Shown: positions 1-9,091 of the stretch, one piece after another
Numbering within the stretch: the first letter of the stretch is position 1
Layout: the number at the start of each line of letters is the position of its first letter
Origin: Anaerolineaceae bacterium
GTDB taxonomy: Bacteria > Chloroflexota > Anaerolineae > Aggregatilineales > Phototrophicaceae
DNA: 64,000 nt
Direction of reading: 5' to 3'
Assembly (NCBI GenBank): GCA_016124855.1
Contig: WGMX01000038.1
Location: 33,058-97,057, forward strand
Notes under the pieces: generated by a model
Database searches by the model: none
What the model saw: the letters and a program-made list of their open reading frames with translations, nothing else
Told to the model about the DNA's origin: nothing
Position numbers and translations under genes: made by a program

Positions 1-173
1 GCTCACTGTTTGGCATCAAGAATGACTTCATGGTGCAGGTCATTAAGCAAGTCGGCAACTACGGCGAAATTTTCGACCGTAACCTCGGCCCGGACACCCC
101 CTTCAACTTGGGACGTGGTGTCAATGATCTGTGGACTAAGGGCGGTTTGATGTATTCGCCCCCATTCCGTTAG
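1..173 (+). CDS. aapJ: Amino-acid ABC transporter substrate-binding protein, C-terminal end (AapJ-like), partial
   Basis: The window opens inside a gene whose last 56 codons are visible in the frame starting at base 3 and ending with TAG at 171-173. The tail contains VGNYGEIFDRNLG and ends in WTKGGLMYSPPFR. This is the typical end of the periplasmic binding protein of general L-amino-acid importers (AapJ/BztA family), which lacks the short tails of other family-3 binding proteins. It is followed by the aapQ, aapM and aapP homologues in the same direction, as in the Rhizobium aap operon. Only the C-terminus can be judged. Confidence 0.85.
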   Translation, partial: SLFGIKNDFMVQVIKQVGNYGEIFDRNLGPDTPFNLGRGVNDLWTKGGLMYSPPFR

Positions 174-204
174 TCATTACTCTGGTTTTGACTGTAATCA
201 TGGT

Positions 205-229
205 GAGGGCGACGTTATGCGTCGCCCTT
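205..229 (+). terminator. Intra-operon hairpin between aapJ and aapQ
   Basis: A perfect 8-bp stem, GGGCGACG (207-214) and CGTCGCCC (220-227), encloses a 5-nt loop and can be extended by one A-T pair. Only TTACTAATAAAAA follows, so the U-tract is poor. This fits a partial terminator or an mRNA 3'-end stabiliser that keeps binding protein in excess over permease. That role is inferred. Confidence 0.5.
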
Positions 230-292
230 ACTAATAAAAACGAACATTATTAAATAAAGACACTTAAAATTTTTTTACCGGAAGTTTTCTTA

Positions 293-320
293 TTGACAAC
301 CGTACTTGACAGGTTAAGTT
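293..320 (+). promoter_or_regulatory. Possible sigma70-type promoter just before aapQ
   Basis: TTGACA (293-298) is followed 16 bp later by TAAGTT (315-320), only 7 nt before the aapQ ATG. A transcript from here would be almost leaderless. It could provide permease expression independent of the upstream hairpin. The -10 match is weak. Confidence 0.25.
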
Positions 321-327
321 CAAGCTT

Positions 328-2046
328 ATGGCAGATGTAATACATGATTCTTCAACTCCCATTCAAGGCCGAAGTATAGTTCCGGCGTTTTTGCGTGACC
401 AACGCATTCTCTCGATTATCGGACAACTGATCTTCGCGTTTGTTTTGGTGTACCTCATTTCGGCGCTGTGGGGATCCGTCCTTACGTCACTGAACTCGAA
501 GAACCTCACGCCGAATCTTACCTTTCTCTCGAACCGGGCTGGTTTTGATATTGGTGAAAGTCCCGCATGGTATTCCTCCAACAGCAACTATGGTGATGCC
601 TTCAGGGTTGGTCTAACCAATTCACTGCGCGTTATCAGTGTGGGGTTGGTCTTGACAACCATTGTCGGTGTACTGGCAGGTATTTTCTTGCTGAGCAGCA
701 ACTGGTTGTTACGCAACGTGACACGCGGCGCTGTTGAACTGCTGCGCAATACGCCCATATTGATTCAGCTCATTTTTTGGTATGCCATCGTCATCACCTC
801 ATTGCCGGATTTTCGCACTCCACTCACGCTGCTCCCCGAAGGGCGTTTTGCTTTTCCGCTGCGTTGGGTGATTGAACTAGCGGTCGTCGCTTTCTTGTGG
901 TTTAGCTATCTGGCGAAATACAAAAATGGCTCACCGCGCCGTTATTTTTGGGTGGCCGCTTTGGCGGGGGCTGTCATCGCTGTTGAGGCAGGCTTCCTGT
1001 TGGTGGCTGGAACGTATGGCAGCGGTGCGCTCGGCAATATGGGTTTCGTCATTTACGCGGTCATTAGCATCCTTCTCATTGCTCTGGCCTATACGCAAAT
1101 CAAAAATGTGTTGCGCTGGCGGGCGCTGGGTTTGACGGTTGGACAATTTGCTGGCGGTCTGCTTTTTTACTTTGGTGTTATTCCGAACACTGGATTTCCA
1201 CTCGACATCGTGCCGACTATTTTTATTAGTCGTCGTGGTTTCGCTTTTCCCGAATTCCACGCGACAGCACGTTTTGCCGGTTGGCTGGCGTTCGTGGCGG
1301 TTGGTATTTCATTGGCACTTATCCTCTGGATTTATTTGGGCCGTTTAACTGAACAAACTGGACGGGCGTACCCACGCGCGCGGTATACGCTGTTGGCAGT
1401 TGTGATATTCGCGGTTGTCGGGTGGTTCGCTGTCGGCATACAACCCCAGCCTACTACAATTCCGGTTACAAAAGACGATCAAACCGTATTTCTGAGCCTC
1501 GATGATGCGCGCGAACAGGGATTGTTAACTCCTGCCGACGAGCAATATTACAGTCCGAGTCCAATCTTGTATGTACTGCCGGTTCAGCGCGTTAATGCCG
1601 CAGGTATCGTGTCGGGATACGTGACCGGTACACAGGTTTCGCCGGAATATATCGCGCTCTTAGTTGGTCTGGTTATTTATACGGCGGCCTTCATTGCCGA
1701 AATTGTGCGGGCAGGTATTCTGGCCGTACCCAAAGGACAAATTGAAGCTTCGCGAGCATTGGGTTTTACCACCAGCCAAACGTTGTGGATGATTATCCTG
1801 CCCCAAGCCATGCGGGTCATTATTCCACCGCTTGCCAGCCAATATCTTAATTTGGCGAAGAATTCCAGCCTCGCTATTGCCATTGCTTTCGCCGATGTCG
1901 TAACCATTACGACGACCATCATGAATCAGTCCGGACAATCGGTATCAGGCATTACGCTGATCATGTTGACTTATCTGACCATCAGCCTGATTATCGCGTT
2001 CTTTACCAACTTGGCGAATCGCCGCTTCCAATTGGTGACGAGGTAG
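328..2046 (+). CDS. aapQ: General L-amino-acid ABC transporter permease AapQ-like
   Basis: A 572-aa inner-membrane permease of the HisM/AapQ type. TM1 is at about residues 28-48. The ABC permease core ends with the EAA loop (EASRALG at 473-479, then the LPQA motif), which contacts the ATPase. It forms a heterodimer with the next gene and uses the ATPase AapP. Family members of the Aap/Bzt type already carry extra helices between TM1 and the core and are about 400 aa long. This one is about 170 aa longer, with additional hydrophobic segments at about 180-360 and a polar loop at about 375-445. The start at 328 is the first in-frame ATG after the hairpin. The stop lies 6 nt before aapM, so the two are one operon. 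Confidence 0.88.
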   Translation: MADVIHDSSTPIQGRSIVPAFLRDQRILSIIGQLIFAFVLVYLISALWGSVLTSLNSKNLTPNLTFLSNRAGFDIGESPAWYSSNSNYGDAFRVGLTNSLRVISVGLVLTTIVGVLAGIFLLSSNWLLRNVTRGAVELLRNTPILIQLIFWYAIVITSLPDFRTPLTLLPEGRFAFPLRWVIELAVVAFLWFSYLAKYKNGSPRRYFWVAALAGAVIAVEAGFLLVAGTYGSGALGNMGFVIYAVISILLIALAYTQIKNVLRWRALGLTVGQFAGGLLFYFGVIPNTGFPLDIVPTIFISRRGFAFPEFHATARFAGWLAFVAVGISLALILWIYLGRLTEQTGRAYPRARYTLLAVVIFAVVGWFAVGIQPQPTTIPVTKDDQTVFLSLDDAREQGLLTPADEQYYSPSPILYVLPVQRVNAAGIVSGYVTGTQVSPEYIALLVGLVIYTAAFIAEIVRAGILAVPKGQIEASRALGFTTSQTLWMIILPQAMRVIIPPLASQYLNLAKNSSLAIAIAFADVVTITTTIMNQSGQSVSGITLIMLTYLTISLIIAFFTNLANRRFQLVTR

Positions 2047-2052
2047 CGCCTT

Positions 2053-4125
2053 ATGACAACTATCAATGAACAACACGTTAACCCTTTAGGTGCAAAAACC
2101 ATCGTCAGTGAAACCGATGCTCCGCGCCGCAAACCGCCGCTGCTGGCCGTCGGGCCCTTAGCATGGATTAAGACCAATCTATTTAATACGGTTGGGGACA
2201 GCATTCTGACAGTTGTCGTTCTGTTTATTGTCGGCACGGTTGGGGTTTCATTTGTCAATTGGACGGTCGGGCAGGCCAACTGGTATGCCATCAACTTCAA
2301 CATTCGCTTGTTAATGGTCGGTCGTTATGAGCCGGAAGCGGATTGGCGTGTAACAATTGTCGTTTTGCTCACGGCGTTCATAATTGGGTTGGCACTGGCG
2401 GCTTGGGCGAGCGTTCGGCTGAGACATGCCGTCGTTTTAGCCATATTTGTTGCCCTAACCTTTATCATACCAGCGGTCATTTACGCCACACTGCCGCTTC
2501 CTCCATTTTACGTTGCAGCAGGAAGCGCCAAAATCGGTGGCAGTTCAGGGCAAACACCGCAAGATACGGTGGGTTTCATCGGCATGGCGGGCGAGACCGT
2601 CAGTGTGCGCCTAGCGGATCAATTATCGGGTTCGGATAACAAACTGTCGCAGTTAAACAGTTTTGCGGATTCTGCTTCTAATGCCGCGATGAACGCTGCG
2701 GGCAACCGGCTTGAAACCGAGGCGGAGATAGCCGACCTAAAGCGCTTACTTGCGACTGATTCCTTAACCGATAATCAGCGCAGCCGCGCCGAAGGCGAAC
2801 TCAGCCGCCTAAAGGATTCTGATCCGGTCGTTGATACGCTGAAACTCAATCAAGCTTCGGTTCATGTCACGATCTTGCAAGGTTCGACGATGCAAGCCCT
2901 GCCGGATGGTGATGTCGTGTTAACGGATGCTAACCAAGGAATGACGGTAAAGCTGCCTGAAGACGGCTGGTATGTGCTCAAAAAAGTAGTCGAGAATCCT
3001 GAAGTCGTTGACATCCTTGAAACGCGTGGGATTTACCCCATACTCTTGCGCACCATTACACGCGGCTTGGAAGACACTAGCTCGGTGGTTGGAAGTGTAT
3101 CGCAATATGTGCGTATGACGGATACCTTTACGACGGAAGCCGAAATCCCGAACGATGAAAATGGGCGTCGTATACCTTTCGTAGTGGTGACCAGTAACCA
3201 ATATCGCGGCACAGCCCCCCTAAACGATTATCTGCGGCTTTATGTAGCGCCGTTCCTCAACCAGATTAATATCTTTTTGTTGGTAGTATCCGTCGTCGGA
3301 ACAATCGGCTGTATAGCCGGTAAACTGCTTGACCGTTTCTTCTCGCCATCGATTCGACCAAAAGCGACATCAACCCGGGTGGTAACGTGGCTGTTGATTG
3401 TCGTGCCGGTTCTGAGTTTCATCCTGATATACGGTTTAACGGGCGATGACGGCTTTTTGCCGATTACCGATACACGGCGTTGGGGCGGTGTACTGCTGAC
3501 GATGCTGCTGACGATTGTAGGTATCATTGGGTCGCTGCCGCTGGGTGTTCTGCTGGCTTTGGGACGGCGCAGCAAAATGCCGGTTGTCAGCACGGTGTGT
3601 ACCATCTATATCGAACTGCTGCGCGGCATTCCTTTCATTACGGTCTTGTTCATGGCGCAGCTGCTCATTCCGCTTATTAATCCGTCGCTGGCGAGTTTTC
3701 CCGGCGCGTTCCGTGCCATGATAGCGACCGTTTTGTTCACGGCGGCTTATAACGCCGAAGTTGTGCGCGGTGGTTTACAGGCGATTCCAACTGGTCAAGA
3801 TGAAGCGGCTAAAGCACTCGGCTTGAACGGGTTACAGGTGACGTTGTTCATCACCTTGCCACAAGCCCTACGCCTAGTCATTCCCCCGATGATGGGTAAC
3901 TTCGTCGGTATGTTCAAAGATACCTCGCTGGTTGCCATCGTCGGTTTGCTCGACTTAACCGGTATGGCTCAGAATATCGTCGCCCAAACTGAATTCTTAG
4001 GTTTGCGACGTGAAACCTTTATGTTCATCGCGATTTTCTACTTCGTTTTCAGCTATATCATTGCTGCCATCAGCCGCCGTATCGAGTCAACAGGCGCAGG
4101 GCAGGCAATCAAGATGCAAATTTAG
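2053..4125 (+). CDS. aapM: General L-amino-acid ABC transporter permease AapM-like, with large soluble insert
   Basis: A 690-aa permease, the partner of the upstream AapQ-like protein. The N-terminal third has about four TM segments (near 45-65, 95-115 and 120-145). A hydrophilic region follows at about 155-395, containing a heptad-like charged stretch near 225-255. The core permease domain occupies about 395-690, with the EAA loop beginning at residue 584 (DEAAKALG, then LPQA). Characterised AapM/BztC proteins are about 380-430 aa, so roughly 240 residues are an addition, predicted to face outside. Homology of the core is clear. The function of the insert is unknown. Confidence 0.87.
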   Translation: MTTINEQHVNPLGAKTIVSETDAPRRKPPLLAVGPLAWIKTNLFNTVGDSILTVVVLFIVGTVGVSFVNWTVGQANWYAINFNIRLLMVGRYEPEADWRVTIVVLLTAFIIGLALAAWASVRLRHAVVLAIFVALTFIIPAVIYATLPLPPFYVAAGSAKIGGSSGQTPQDTVGFIGMAGETVSVRLADQLSGSDNKLSQLNSFADSASNAAMNAAGNRLETEAEIADLKRLLATDSLTDNQRSRAEGELSRLKDSDPVVDTLKLNQASVHVTILQGSTMQALPDGDVVLTDANQGMTVKLPEDGWYVLKKVVENPEVVDILETRGIYPILLRTITRGLEDTSSVVGSVSQYVRMTDTFTTEAEIPNDENGRRIPFVVVTSNQYRGTAPLNDYLRLYVAPFLNQINIFLLVVSVVGTIGCIAGKLLDRFFSPSIRPKATSTRVVTWLLIVVPVLSFILIYGLTGDDGFLPITDTRRWGGVLLTMLLTIVGIIGSLPLGVLLALGRRSKMPVVSTVCTIYIELLRGIPFITVLFMAQLLIPLINPSLASFPGAFRAMIATVLFTAAYNAEVVRGGLQAIPTGQDEAAKALGLNGLQVTLFITLPQALRLVIPPMMGNFVGMFKDTSLVAIVGLLDLTGMAQNIVAQTEFLGLRRETFMFIAIFYFVFSYIIAAISRRIESTGAGQAIKMQI

Positions 4126-4151
4126 CGCACATTTTATGAGGTTTATTCATC

Positions 4152-4913
4152 ATGGCAGAAACTAATTCCGACGCCCAATCCGATGATCCTATTATCAGCT
4201 GCAAAGATGTAAACAAATGGTACGGCGAATTCCACGTTCTGCGCGACATTACGGTGGATGTCGCCCAGCGTGAAGTGGTGGTCGTCATCGGCCCATCCGG
4301 TTCAGGTAAATCAACTTTCATCCGATGCATCAACCGTCTTGAAGAACATCAAGCCGGCCAAATCGTGGTGGATGGCATTGAACTGGGTAACGACATGCGC
4401 AACATCGCGGCCATCCGTCGTGAGATTGGCATGGTGTTTCAGCAGTTTAACTTGTTCCCCCATAAAACGGTCGCTGAAAATATCACCCTTGCGCCAATGA
4501 AGGTGCGCGGTTGGTCAAAGGATAAGGCTGAGGCGAAGGCTAAAGAACTTCTGGAACGGGTCGGTATTCCTGAGCAGGCCAATAAGTATCCGGGTCAATT
4601 GTCAGGTGGTCAGCAGCAGCGTGTGGCGATTGCCCGCGCGCTGGCGATGGAACCCAAGATCATGCTGTTTGACGAACCGACATCCGCACTCGACCCCGAA
4701 ATGATTAAAGAAGTGCTGGACGTGATGAAAGAACTGGCGCTCAGCGGCATGACCATGATTTGCGTCACCCACGAAATGGGTTTCGCCCGTGAAGTGGCTG
4801 ACCGCGTGATTTTCTTTGATCAAGGCAGGATCATTGAGCAGGGTACACCCGAATACTTCTTCGAGAGCGCTCAACATCCTCGTACCAAACTGTTCCTCAG
4901 TCAGATTCTATGA
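4152..4913 (+). CDS. aapP: Amino-acid ABC transporter ATP-binding protein AapP-like
   Basis: A 253-aa cytoplasmic ATPase of the polar amino-acid importer family (GlnQ/HisP/AapP). Walker A GPSGSGKST is at 47-55, the Q-loop FQQFNLFP near 96, the ABC signature LSGGQQQR at 150-157, Walker B IMLFDEP from 170, and the switch His in THEMGF. It drives the AapQ/AapM permease pair encoded just upstream (26-nt gap) and closes the operon before a strong terminator. The ATG at 4152 follows TGAGGTTT, a plausible ribosome site. Length and motifs are normal for the family. Confidence 0.93.
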   Translation: MAETNSDAQSDDPIISCKDVNKWYGEFHVLRDITVDVAQREVVVVIGPSGSGKSTFIRCINRLEEHQAGQIVVDGIELGNDMRNIAAIRREIGMVFQQFNLFPHKTVAENITLAPMKVRGWSKDKAEAKAKELLERVGIPEQANKYPGQLSGGQQQRVAIARALAMEPKIMLFDEPTSALDPEMIKEVLDVMKELALSGMTMICVTHEMGFAREVADRVIFFDQGRIIEQGTPEYFFESAQHPRTKLFLSQIL

Positions 4914-4941
4914 TTGTGATTTAAACCGTATCTTCAAGTTG

Positions 4942-4966
4942 AGGAGCAAGAAATTGCTCCTTTTTT
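4942..4966 (+). terminator. Rho-independent terminator of the aap operon
   Basis: Stem AGGAGCAA / TTGCTCCT (4942-4949 with 4954-4961), GAAA tetraloop (4950-4953), then a run of six T (4961-4966). It lies 29 nt after the aapP stop. Confidence 0.9.
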
Positions 4967-5416
4967 ATTACCCCAATAAGCGGAATATGCAAAATATTCG
5001 CAAATTTCGCATTTTGTGCAAATTATCCGCTGAATTGTCCGGCGGCTGCCTCGGCTAATGCCACTGAATTGACATTTTATGTCGGCGAGAAGCTCTCGTG
5101 ATGGCGCTGAATTGACGCTTTTGCAGCGGATGGCTCGGCTAATGCCACCGCGTGCAGTTTGTGCATTGCCGCTGCTGTGATTGCAATACATTTTTTACCA
5201 CGAAGGCGCAAAGAGAAAACAGTAGAAAGGTTTTAATACAGCGACACAATGACTCAAAGACACAGAGATTTTGAGAGAAAAAACATCCCCTTATTATAGA
5301 ACAAAAGTTCCTCATTTGTCAAGTGGTTGGACAAATGTTCGGTGGTTTGTTATCCTTTGTGATGATATTGGTGAAACGTCTTTTATGCGGAAAACTAATG
5401 TCGAGCAGGAGAGAAA
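4967..5416. other. Intergenic region with short internal repeats
   Basis: No gene is supported here. CTCGGCTAATGCCAC occurs twice (5050-5064 and 5134-5148). TGAATTG occurs three times (about 5031, 5065 and 5108). From 5195 comes a stretch resembling the dispersed 'accacgaaggcgcaaagag / gacacagag' leader repeat, running up to the next gene. Confidence 0.6.
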
Positions 5417-5860
5417 ATGAGCTATGAGGTAACGCTGACAAACGCGTTGGCTCGCCCGACAGCAGTCGTACCGGCGACGACGACTTGGCGGGAATTCCCA
5501 TCTCTGTGGAGGGAGCTATCGAACGAGGTATGGACATGCTTACGTGCAGGCGGGATCAACCGTAGCTGCCGCAATATTATGCTGTATTGGGACGACGTGC
5601 CGCATGTCGAAGTGGGTGTGGAGCTGCTCGTACCCTGCCCACTCACTGGAAGAGTGGTAGCATCCTCCCTGCCAGCGGGACAGGTGGCAATGACTACTCA
5701 TCACGGAGCATACTCGGAGTTGGCGGCTGCACATCGCGCCATACTTGATTGGTGCGCCGAGCAGGGGAAGCAAAACAGTGGCACCCGATGGGAGGTCTAT
5801 GGGCCACATAACGACGATCCCGCAAAGGTGTGGACAGAAGTCTACTACCTGCTCAAATGA
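5417..5860 (+). CDS. GyrI-like / AraC effector-binding domain protein
   Basis: A 147-aa stand-alone ligand-binding domain of the GyrI-like/SOUL-like superfamily (the effector domain of Rob and BmrR). The family pattern is visible: an N-terminal strand, a central 'VEVGVELLVP' strand, a GxVAMTTHHGAYSEL segment (about 93-107) and a C-terminal 'WTEVYYLL' strand. There is no DNA-binding part. Such single domains bind small hydrophobic or cationic molecules, and some hydrolyse xenobiotics, so the role here is not known. The ATG at 5417 is preceded by CAGGAGAG at good spacing. The gene stands alone and converges with guaB. Confidence 0.7.
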   Translation: MSYEVTLTNALARPTAVVPATTTWREFPSLWRELSNEVWTCLRAGGINRSCRNIMLYWDDVPHVEVGVELLVPCPLTGRVVASSLPAGQVAMTTHHGAYSELAAAHRAILDWCAEQGKQNSGTRWEVYGPHNDDPAKVWTEVYYLLK

Positions 5861-5893
5861 CGGCGCTTTTTCTCCAGATAAATTTGTATGGTT

Positions 5894-7351
5894 TTACGTC
5901 TGCAACGGACGACGCTGCTCCGGTACAGCGTTCTTCACGATGATGAACTGCGCGTGTTCATGCATTTCGCTGATCGTTCGAGCGTTGCTGTAGCTCATGC
6001 CAGAAAGCAATCCGCCGCGCAGCTTCTTGACCACTTTACTGGCTTTGCCCTTATATGGAGTAAAGGTGGTGCGACCTTCGGGAACATAATCCTCTAAATT
6101 GGTAGTGGTTGATCCCAACGCCAGCCGCTTCTCAAAGGCGGTTGCCGAGGCCATGCCGCGCACCATCTTCTTGAGCATACCGTCTTGCTCAACCGGTTCG
6201 CCGGGGCTTTCTTCTGTGCCTGCAAACAGCGACCCAACCATAATGGTATCCGCGCCCGCGCCGATGGCCTTCGCCACATCGCCCGGTTTGCGGATGCCAC
6301 CATCGCTGATAATGGGAATGCGGTCAATATCGTTCTTATAAGCTTCGGCTGCGTTCATGATGGCGGTGATTTGCGGCACACCCACGCCAGCGACATCGCG
6401 CGTTTCGCAAACATACCCCGGCCCGACACCAACCTTCACGCCATCCGCGCCGCTGTCACGCACATATTTCGCACCGTCGATGGTGGCTACATTGCCAGCG
6501 ATGACGGGTGTTTTCACACCTTCGGTAATCTTGAGGCGGTGTAAAATTTCCTGCGTATAGTCCAATTCGCCGTGAGCGATGTCCAATACCAGCACATCGA
6601 CTTCAGCCATGACAATCGCCAGTGCGCGTTCAATGTCGCCATCCTGTACACCAATCGCTGCGCCGACCAGCAGCCGCCCTTTGCTATCCAGTGAAGCATT
6701 GGGATACTGATGATAATACTTATAATCTTTCATGGTATACACGCCGACCAACCGTCCATCTGTATCCACGACAGGCATTTTTTCGACACGGTGCTTGTGC
6801 ATTTCGGCGACGGCTTGTTCTAACACCGTCCCTTTTGGCACAGTGGCTACCCGTTCGCGCGGAGTCATGATGGCATGTAAGGGCGTATCCGGTTGACCAG
6901 CCTCGAAATCACGCGGGGTAGCGATGCCGATAAACGCGCCTGTGAAGCTGCTGCCTTCATGAATAATGACATAGCCGCGTTCGCGCTGCTTCAATAACTC
7001 ACGCGCATCGCGAATAGTGGCAGTGCTGCAAATCACCGGTGGAAATTCTTCCACCACACGCATCCGTTCTTTGACCTTGCGTACTTCCTTGACCTGCTCG
7101 TCGATACTCATAAAGCGGTGGATTACCCCAAAACCGCCCTGAAGTGACATAGTGGTTGCCATACGCCAATCGGTCACTGTGTCCATATTGGCTGAAATGA
7201 TGGGGATGTGGATGGCTGGCGCACCGCGTGCTACCCGCGCACTGGTATCAATCTCACCGCTAAAACGTGATCGTATGGATGAGCGCTGCGGCATCAGCAG
7301 CACATCATCAAACCCTAAACCTTCACCGACAATTTTGGGATTCGTAGTCAT
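5894..7351 (-). CDS. guaB: IMP dehydrogenase / GMP reductase family protein with CBS pair
   Basis: A 485-aa (beta/alpha)8-barrel enzyme of purine nucleotide metabolism. The N-terminus FDDVLLMPQRS is typical. A pair of CBS domains occupies about 100-210. AGNVAT is at 285-290. The catalytic-loop Cys is C315 in GPGYVCETR, followed by the flap RGMASATAF and VPEGR...PYKG near the end. IMP dehydrogenases usually read GPGSICTTR and RGMGS..AM, with an Arg-Tyr pair in the flap. Here the Ser is Tyr, the pair is KRL, and 'IPIISANMDTVT' is closer to GMP reductases. IMP to XMP is the default assignment. A CBS-containing GMP reductase is a real alternative. Confidence 0.8.
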   Translation of the reverse strand: MTTNPKIVGEGLGFDDVLLMPQRSSIRSRFSGEIDTSARVARGAPAIHIPIISANMDTVTDWRMATTMSLQGGFGVIHRFMSIDEQVKEVRKVKERMRVVEEFPPVICSTATIRDARELLKQRERGYVIIHEGSSFTGAFIGIATPRDFEAGQPDTPLHAIMTPRERVATVPKGTVLEQAVAEMHKHRVEKMPVVDTDGRLVGVYTMKDYKYYHQYPNASLDSKGRLLVGAAIGVQDGDIERALAIVMAEVDVLVLDIAHGELDYTQEILHRLKITEGVKTPVIAGNVATIDGAKYVRDSGADGVKVGVGPGYVCETRDVAGVGVPQITAIMNAAEAYKNDIDRIPIISDGGIRKPGDVAKAIGAGADTIMVGSLFAGTEESPGEPVEQDGMLKKMVRGMASATAFEKRLALGSTTTNLEDYVPEGRTTFTPYKGKASKVVKKLRGGLLSGMSYSNARTISEMHEHAQFIIVKNAVPEQRRPLQT

Positions 7352-7749
7352 TATTTTTTAGTCATTTATATTCTTGAGAATTTAATTGTAGACCACAATT
7401 GACCAGTTGTAGAAGGGCAATATCTTTATGTTGTTTTCGATTGGCGCTCATCAGCCGAGGTAGTGGTTGTAAAGTCAGTGAAGGTATGCTTATAAATACC
7501 GGACACGGCATGCCGTGTCCCTACAATGATGGTCATTTATTTCGGTTAATGTGTTAATTATTTGTAAATAAATTGTTCACATCTACTGACCCTTTAAGAA
7601 CCTCTATGGACTTTTTAGTCACAATCCATATAATGCAATTATCAGGGCAGATGACGAGCCTGCTCCAACGTTTATAGGCAAGTTACGACCAACACGTTTG
7701 ATAAGTGACCCGTTTCTATTCAATAAGTTCTCAAGGATAAACAAAATCT
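7352..7749. other. Divergent intergenic region guaB / AAA ATPase
   Basis: No gene is seen. The region must contain both promoters. It carries a perfect 20-bp palindrome at 7501-7520, listed separately. Confidence 0.5.
7501..7520. repeat. 20-bp perfect palindrome GGACACGGCATGCCGTGTCC
   Basis: Ten bases and their exact reverse complement, followed by CTACAATG. The '(TGTAG)GGACRCG...' style matches the ends of the MITE-like element at 11354-11600, so it may be a minimal member of the same repeat class. Confidence 0.7.
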
Positions 7750-9078
7750 ATGGTTAGCTATGGTCGTTGTGAGCCGGAGCAAGATGCATCCGCGCTCAAA
7801 CTGGATGTCTTGCGCGGCTGGCTCGAAACCGAATGGATGGCTGAGCGTACCGGGCAGGAGTTGATCGCACTGGCAATCACCTATTCGGTCATTGATCTGT
7901 CGGTGCTGGCAAAATATGTGCCGGACTTCGCACTGGCTCAAGACTTTCGCTTTACCGGCATCACTCCGGTGGAGTGTTCGGTGGTCATGCGCTTGAATGA
8001 TCTCAATGATACCGGTGATCTCACCCATCAAATGGGCGCACATATTTACCGCTTTGTAAGCGGCGATAAAACCGTTGATGTAATGGTGGTTGCCACCTAT
8101 TACACCGATGAAATCTACTGCCACCGTACCATCTGCTTGGCGGCAGTGCCCAAAGATTTCTTGCCTGTATGGCACACCTTCACCAAAGAATGTGTCCGTT
8201 TGGATAACGCTTTGGAACCGGATGAAAAGGTGATTATCGTCGGCGGTAAGGAAAACTCTTTCGTCCCCAAAGTCGATTGGGATGAGATTGTCCTGCCTGC
8301 CAAATTAAAGACTGAACTGCTGGATGATGTCAGCAGCTTCTTCACCAAAGGGGTGGATGTCTATCGCCGTCTGAATCTGCGTCCCTTCCGCAAATTGTTG
8401 CTGGCAGGTGTGCCGGGTACAGGTAAAACCATGATCTGTTCGGCGCTGGCAAAGTGGGCGATTAGCAACCACTATCCAGTGATCTATATTTCGAGCGCCT
8501 ACCGTAAACAAGGGGAAGCCTCTGGCGCGACCTTCGAGAAAATCGAATACGCGCTGTCTATCGCGGCATCTTCGGCCTTACCGACCTTGATTCTGCTGGA
8601 AGAACTGGATGCGTATTTGCACGAAGAGGAAAAAGCGCTGGTGTTAAATGTCTTGGATGGTAATGAGTCGCAAGTCAACGACAAAGGAACGCTGTTGATT
8701 GCGACCACCAACTATCCCGAAGCGATTGATGAACGGGTACTCAAACGTCCCGGACGGCTTGACCGAATCTTCATCATTCCCGAAGCGCGCACTACAGTCG
8801 ATACTGAACAAATGCTGCGCCAATATCTAGGTGTACTGTGGCAGGACGAACACAAAAAGCTCATTCCGGCGCTGGTGGGTTATCCGGGTGCGTTCATTCG
8901 CGAAGTGGCTGTCCATGCGCTTACCCAATGCGCTTATGATGACTTGAACGAGTTGTCGTATGACCTGCTGCAACGATCATTCAACGGACTGAAAGCGCAA
9001 CTGGATGCCCGTGATGACTTTCTAAAGCAGCGCAGCAGCAACGGAATGCAGTTCGGTGCTCCAGTCCTTGTGAATTAA
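7750..9078 (+). CDS. AAA+ ATPase with unknown N-terminal domain
   Basis: A 442-aa protein. Residues 1-190 form an alpha/beta region I do not recognise. Residues 205-400 are an AAA+ module: Walker A GVPGTGKT at 220-227, Walker B ILLEELDA at 281-288 (Glu-Glu instead of the usual Asp-Glu), sensor 1 IATTN at 317-321, and the second region of homology with the arginine finger ERVLKRPGRLDR at 328-339. The module is closest to the Cdc48/FtsH/spastin-like class, and no protease or TM part is present. Such proteins remodel or unfold partners, and no partner is encoded nearby. AAGGAT before the ATG supports the start. Confidence 0.75.
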   Translation: MVSYGRCEPEQDASALKLDVLRGWLETEWMAERTGQELIALAITYSVIDLSVLAKYVPDFALAQDFRFTGITPVECSVVMRLNDLNDTGDLTHQMGAHIYRFVSGDKTVDVMVVATYYTDEIYCHRTICLAAVPKDFLPVWHTFTKECVRLDNALEPDEKVIIVGGKENSFVPKVDWDEIVLPAKLKTELLDDVSSFFTKGVDVYRRLNLRPFRKLLLAGVPGTGKTMICSALAKWAISNHYPVIYISSAYRKQGEASGATFEKIEYALSIAASSALPTLILLEELDAYLHEEEKALVLNVLDGNESQVNDKGTLLIATTNYPEAIDERVLKRPGRLDRIFIIPEARTTVDTEQMLRQYLGVLWQDEHKKLIPALVGYPGAFIREVAVHALTQCAYDDLNELSYDLLQRSFNGLKAQLDARDDFLKQRSSNGMQFGAPVLVN

Positions 9079-9091
9079 CCTGTTCATGCAT

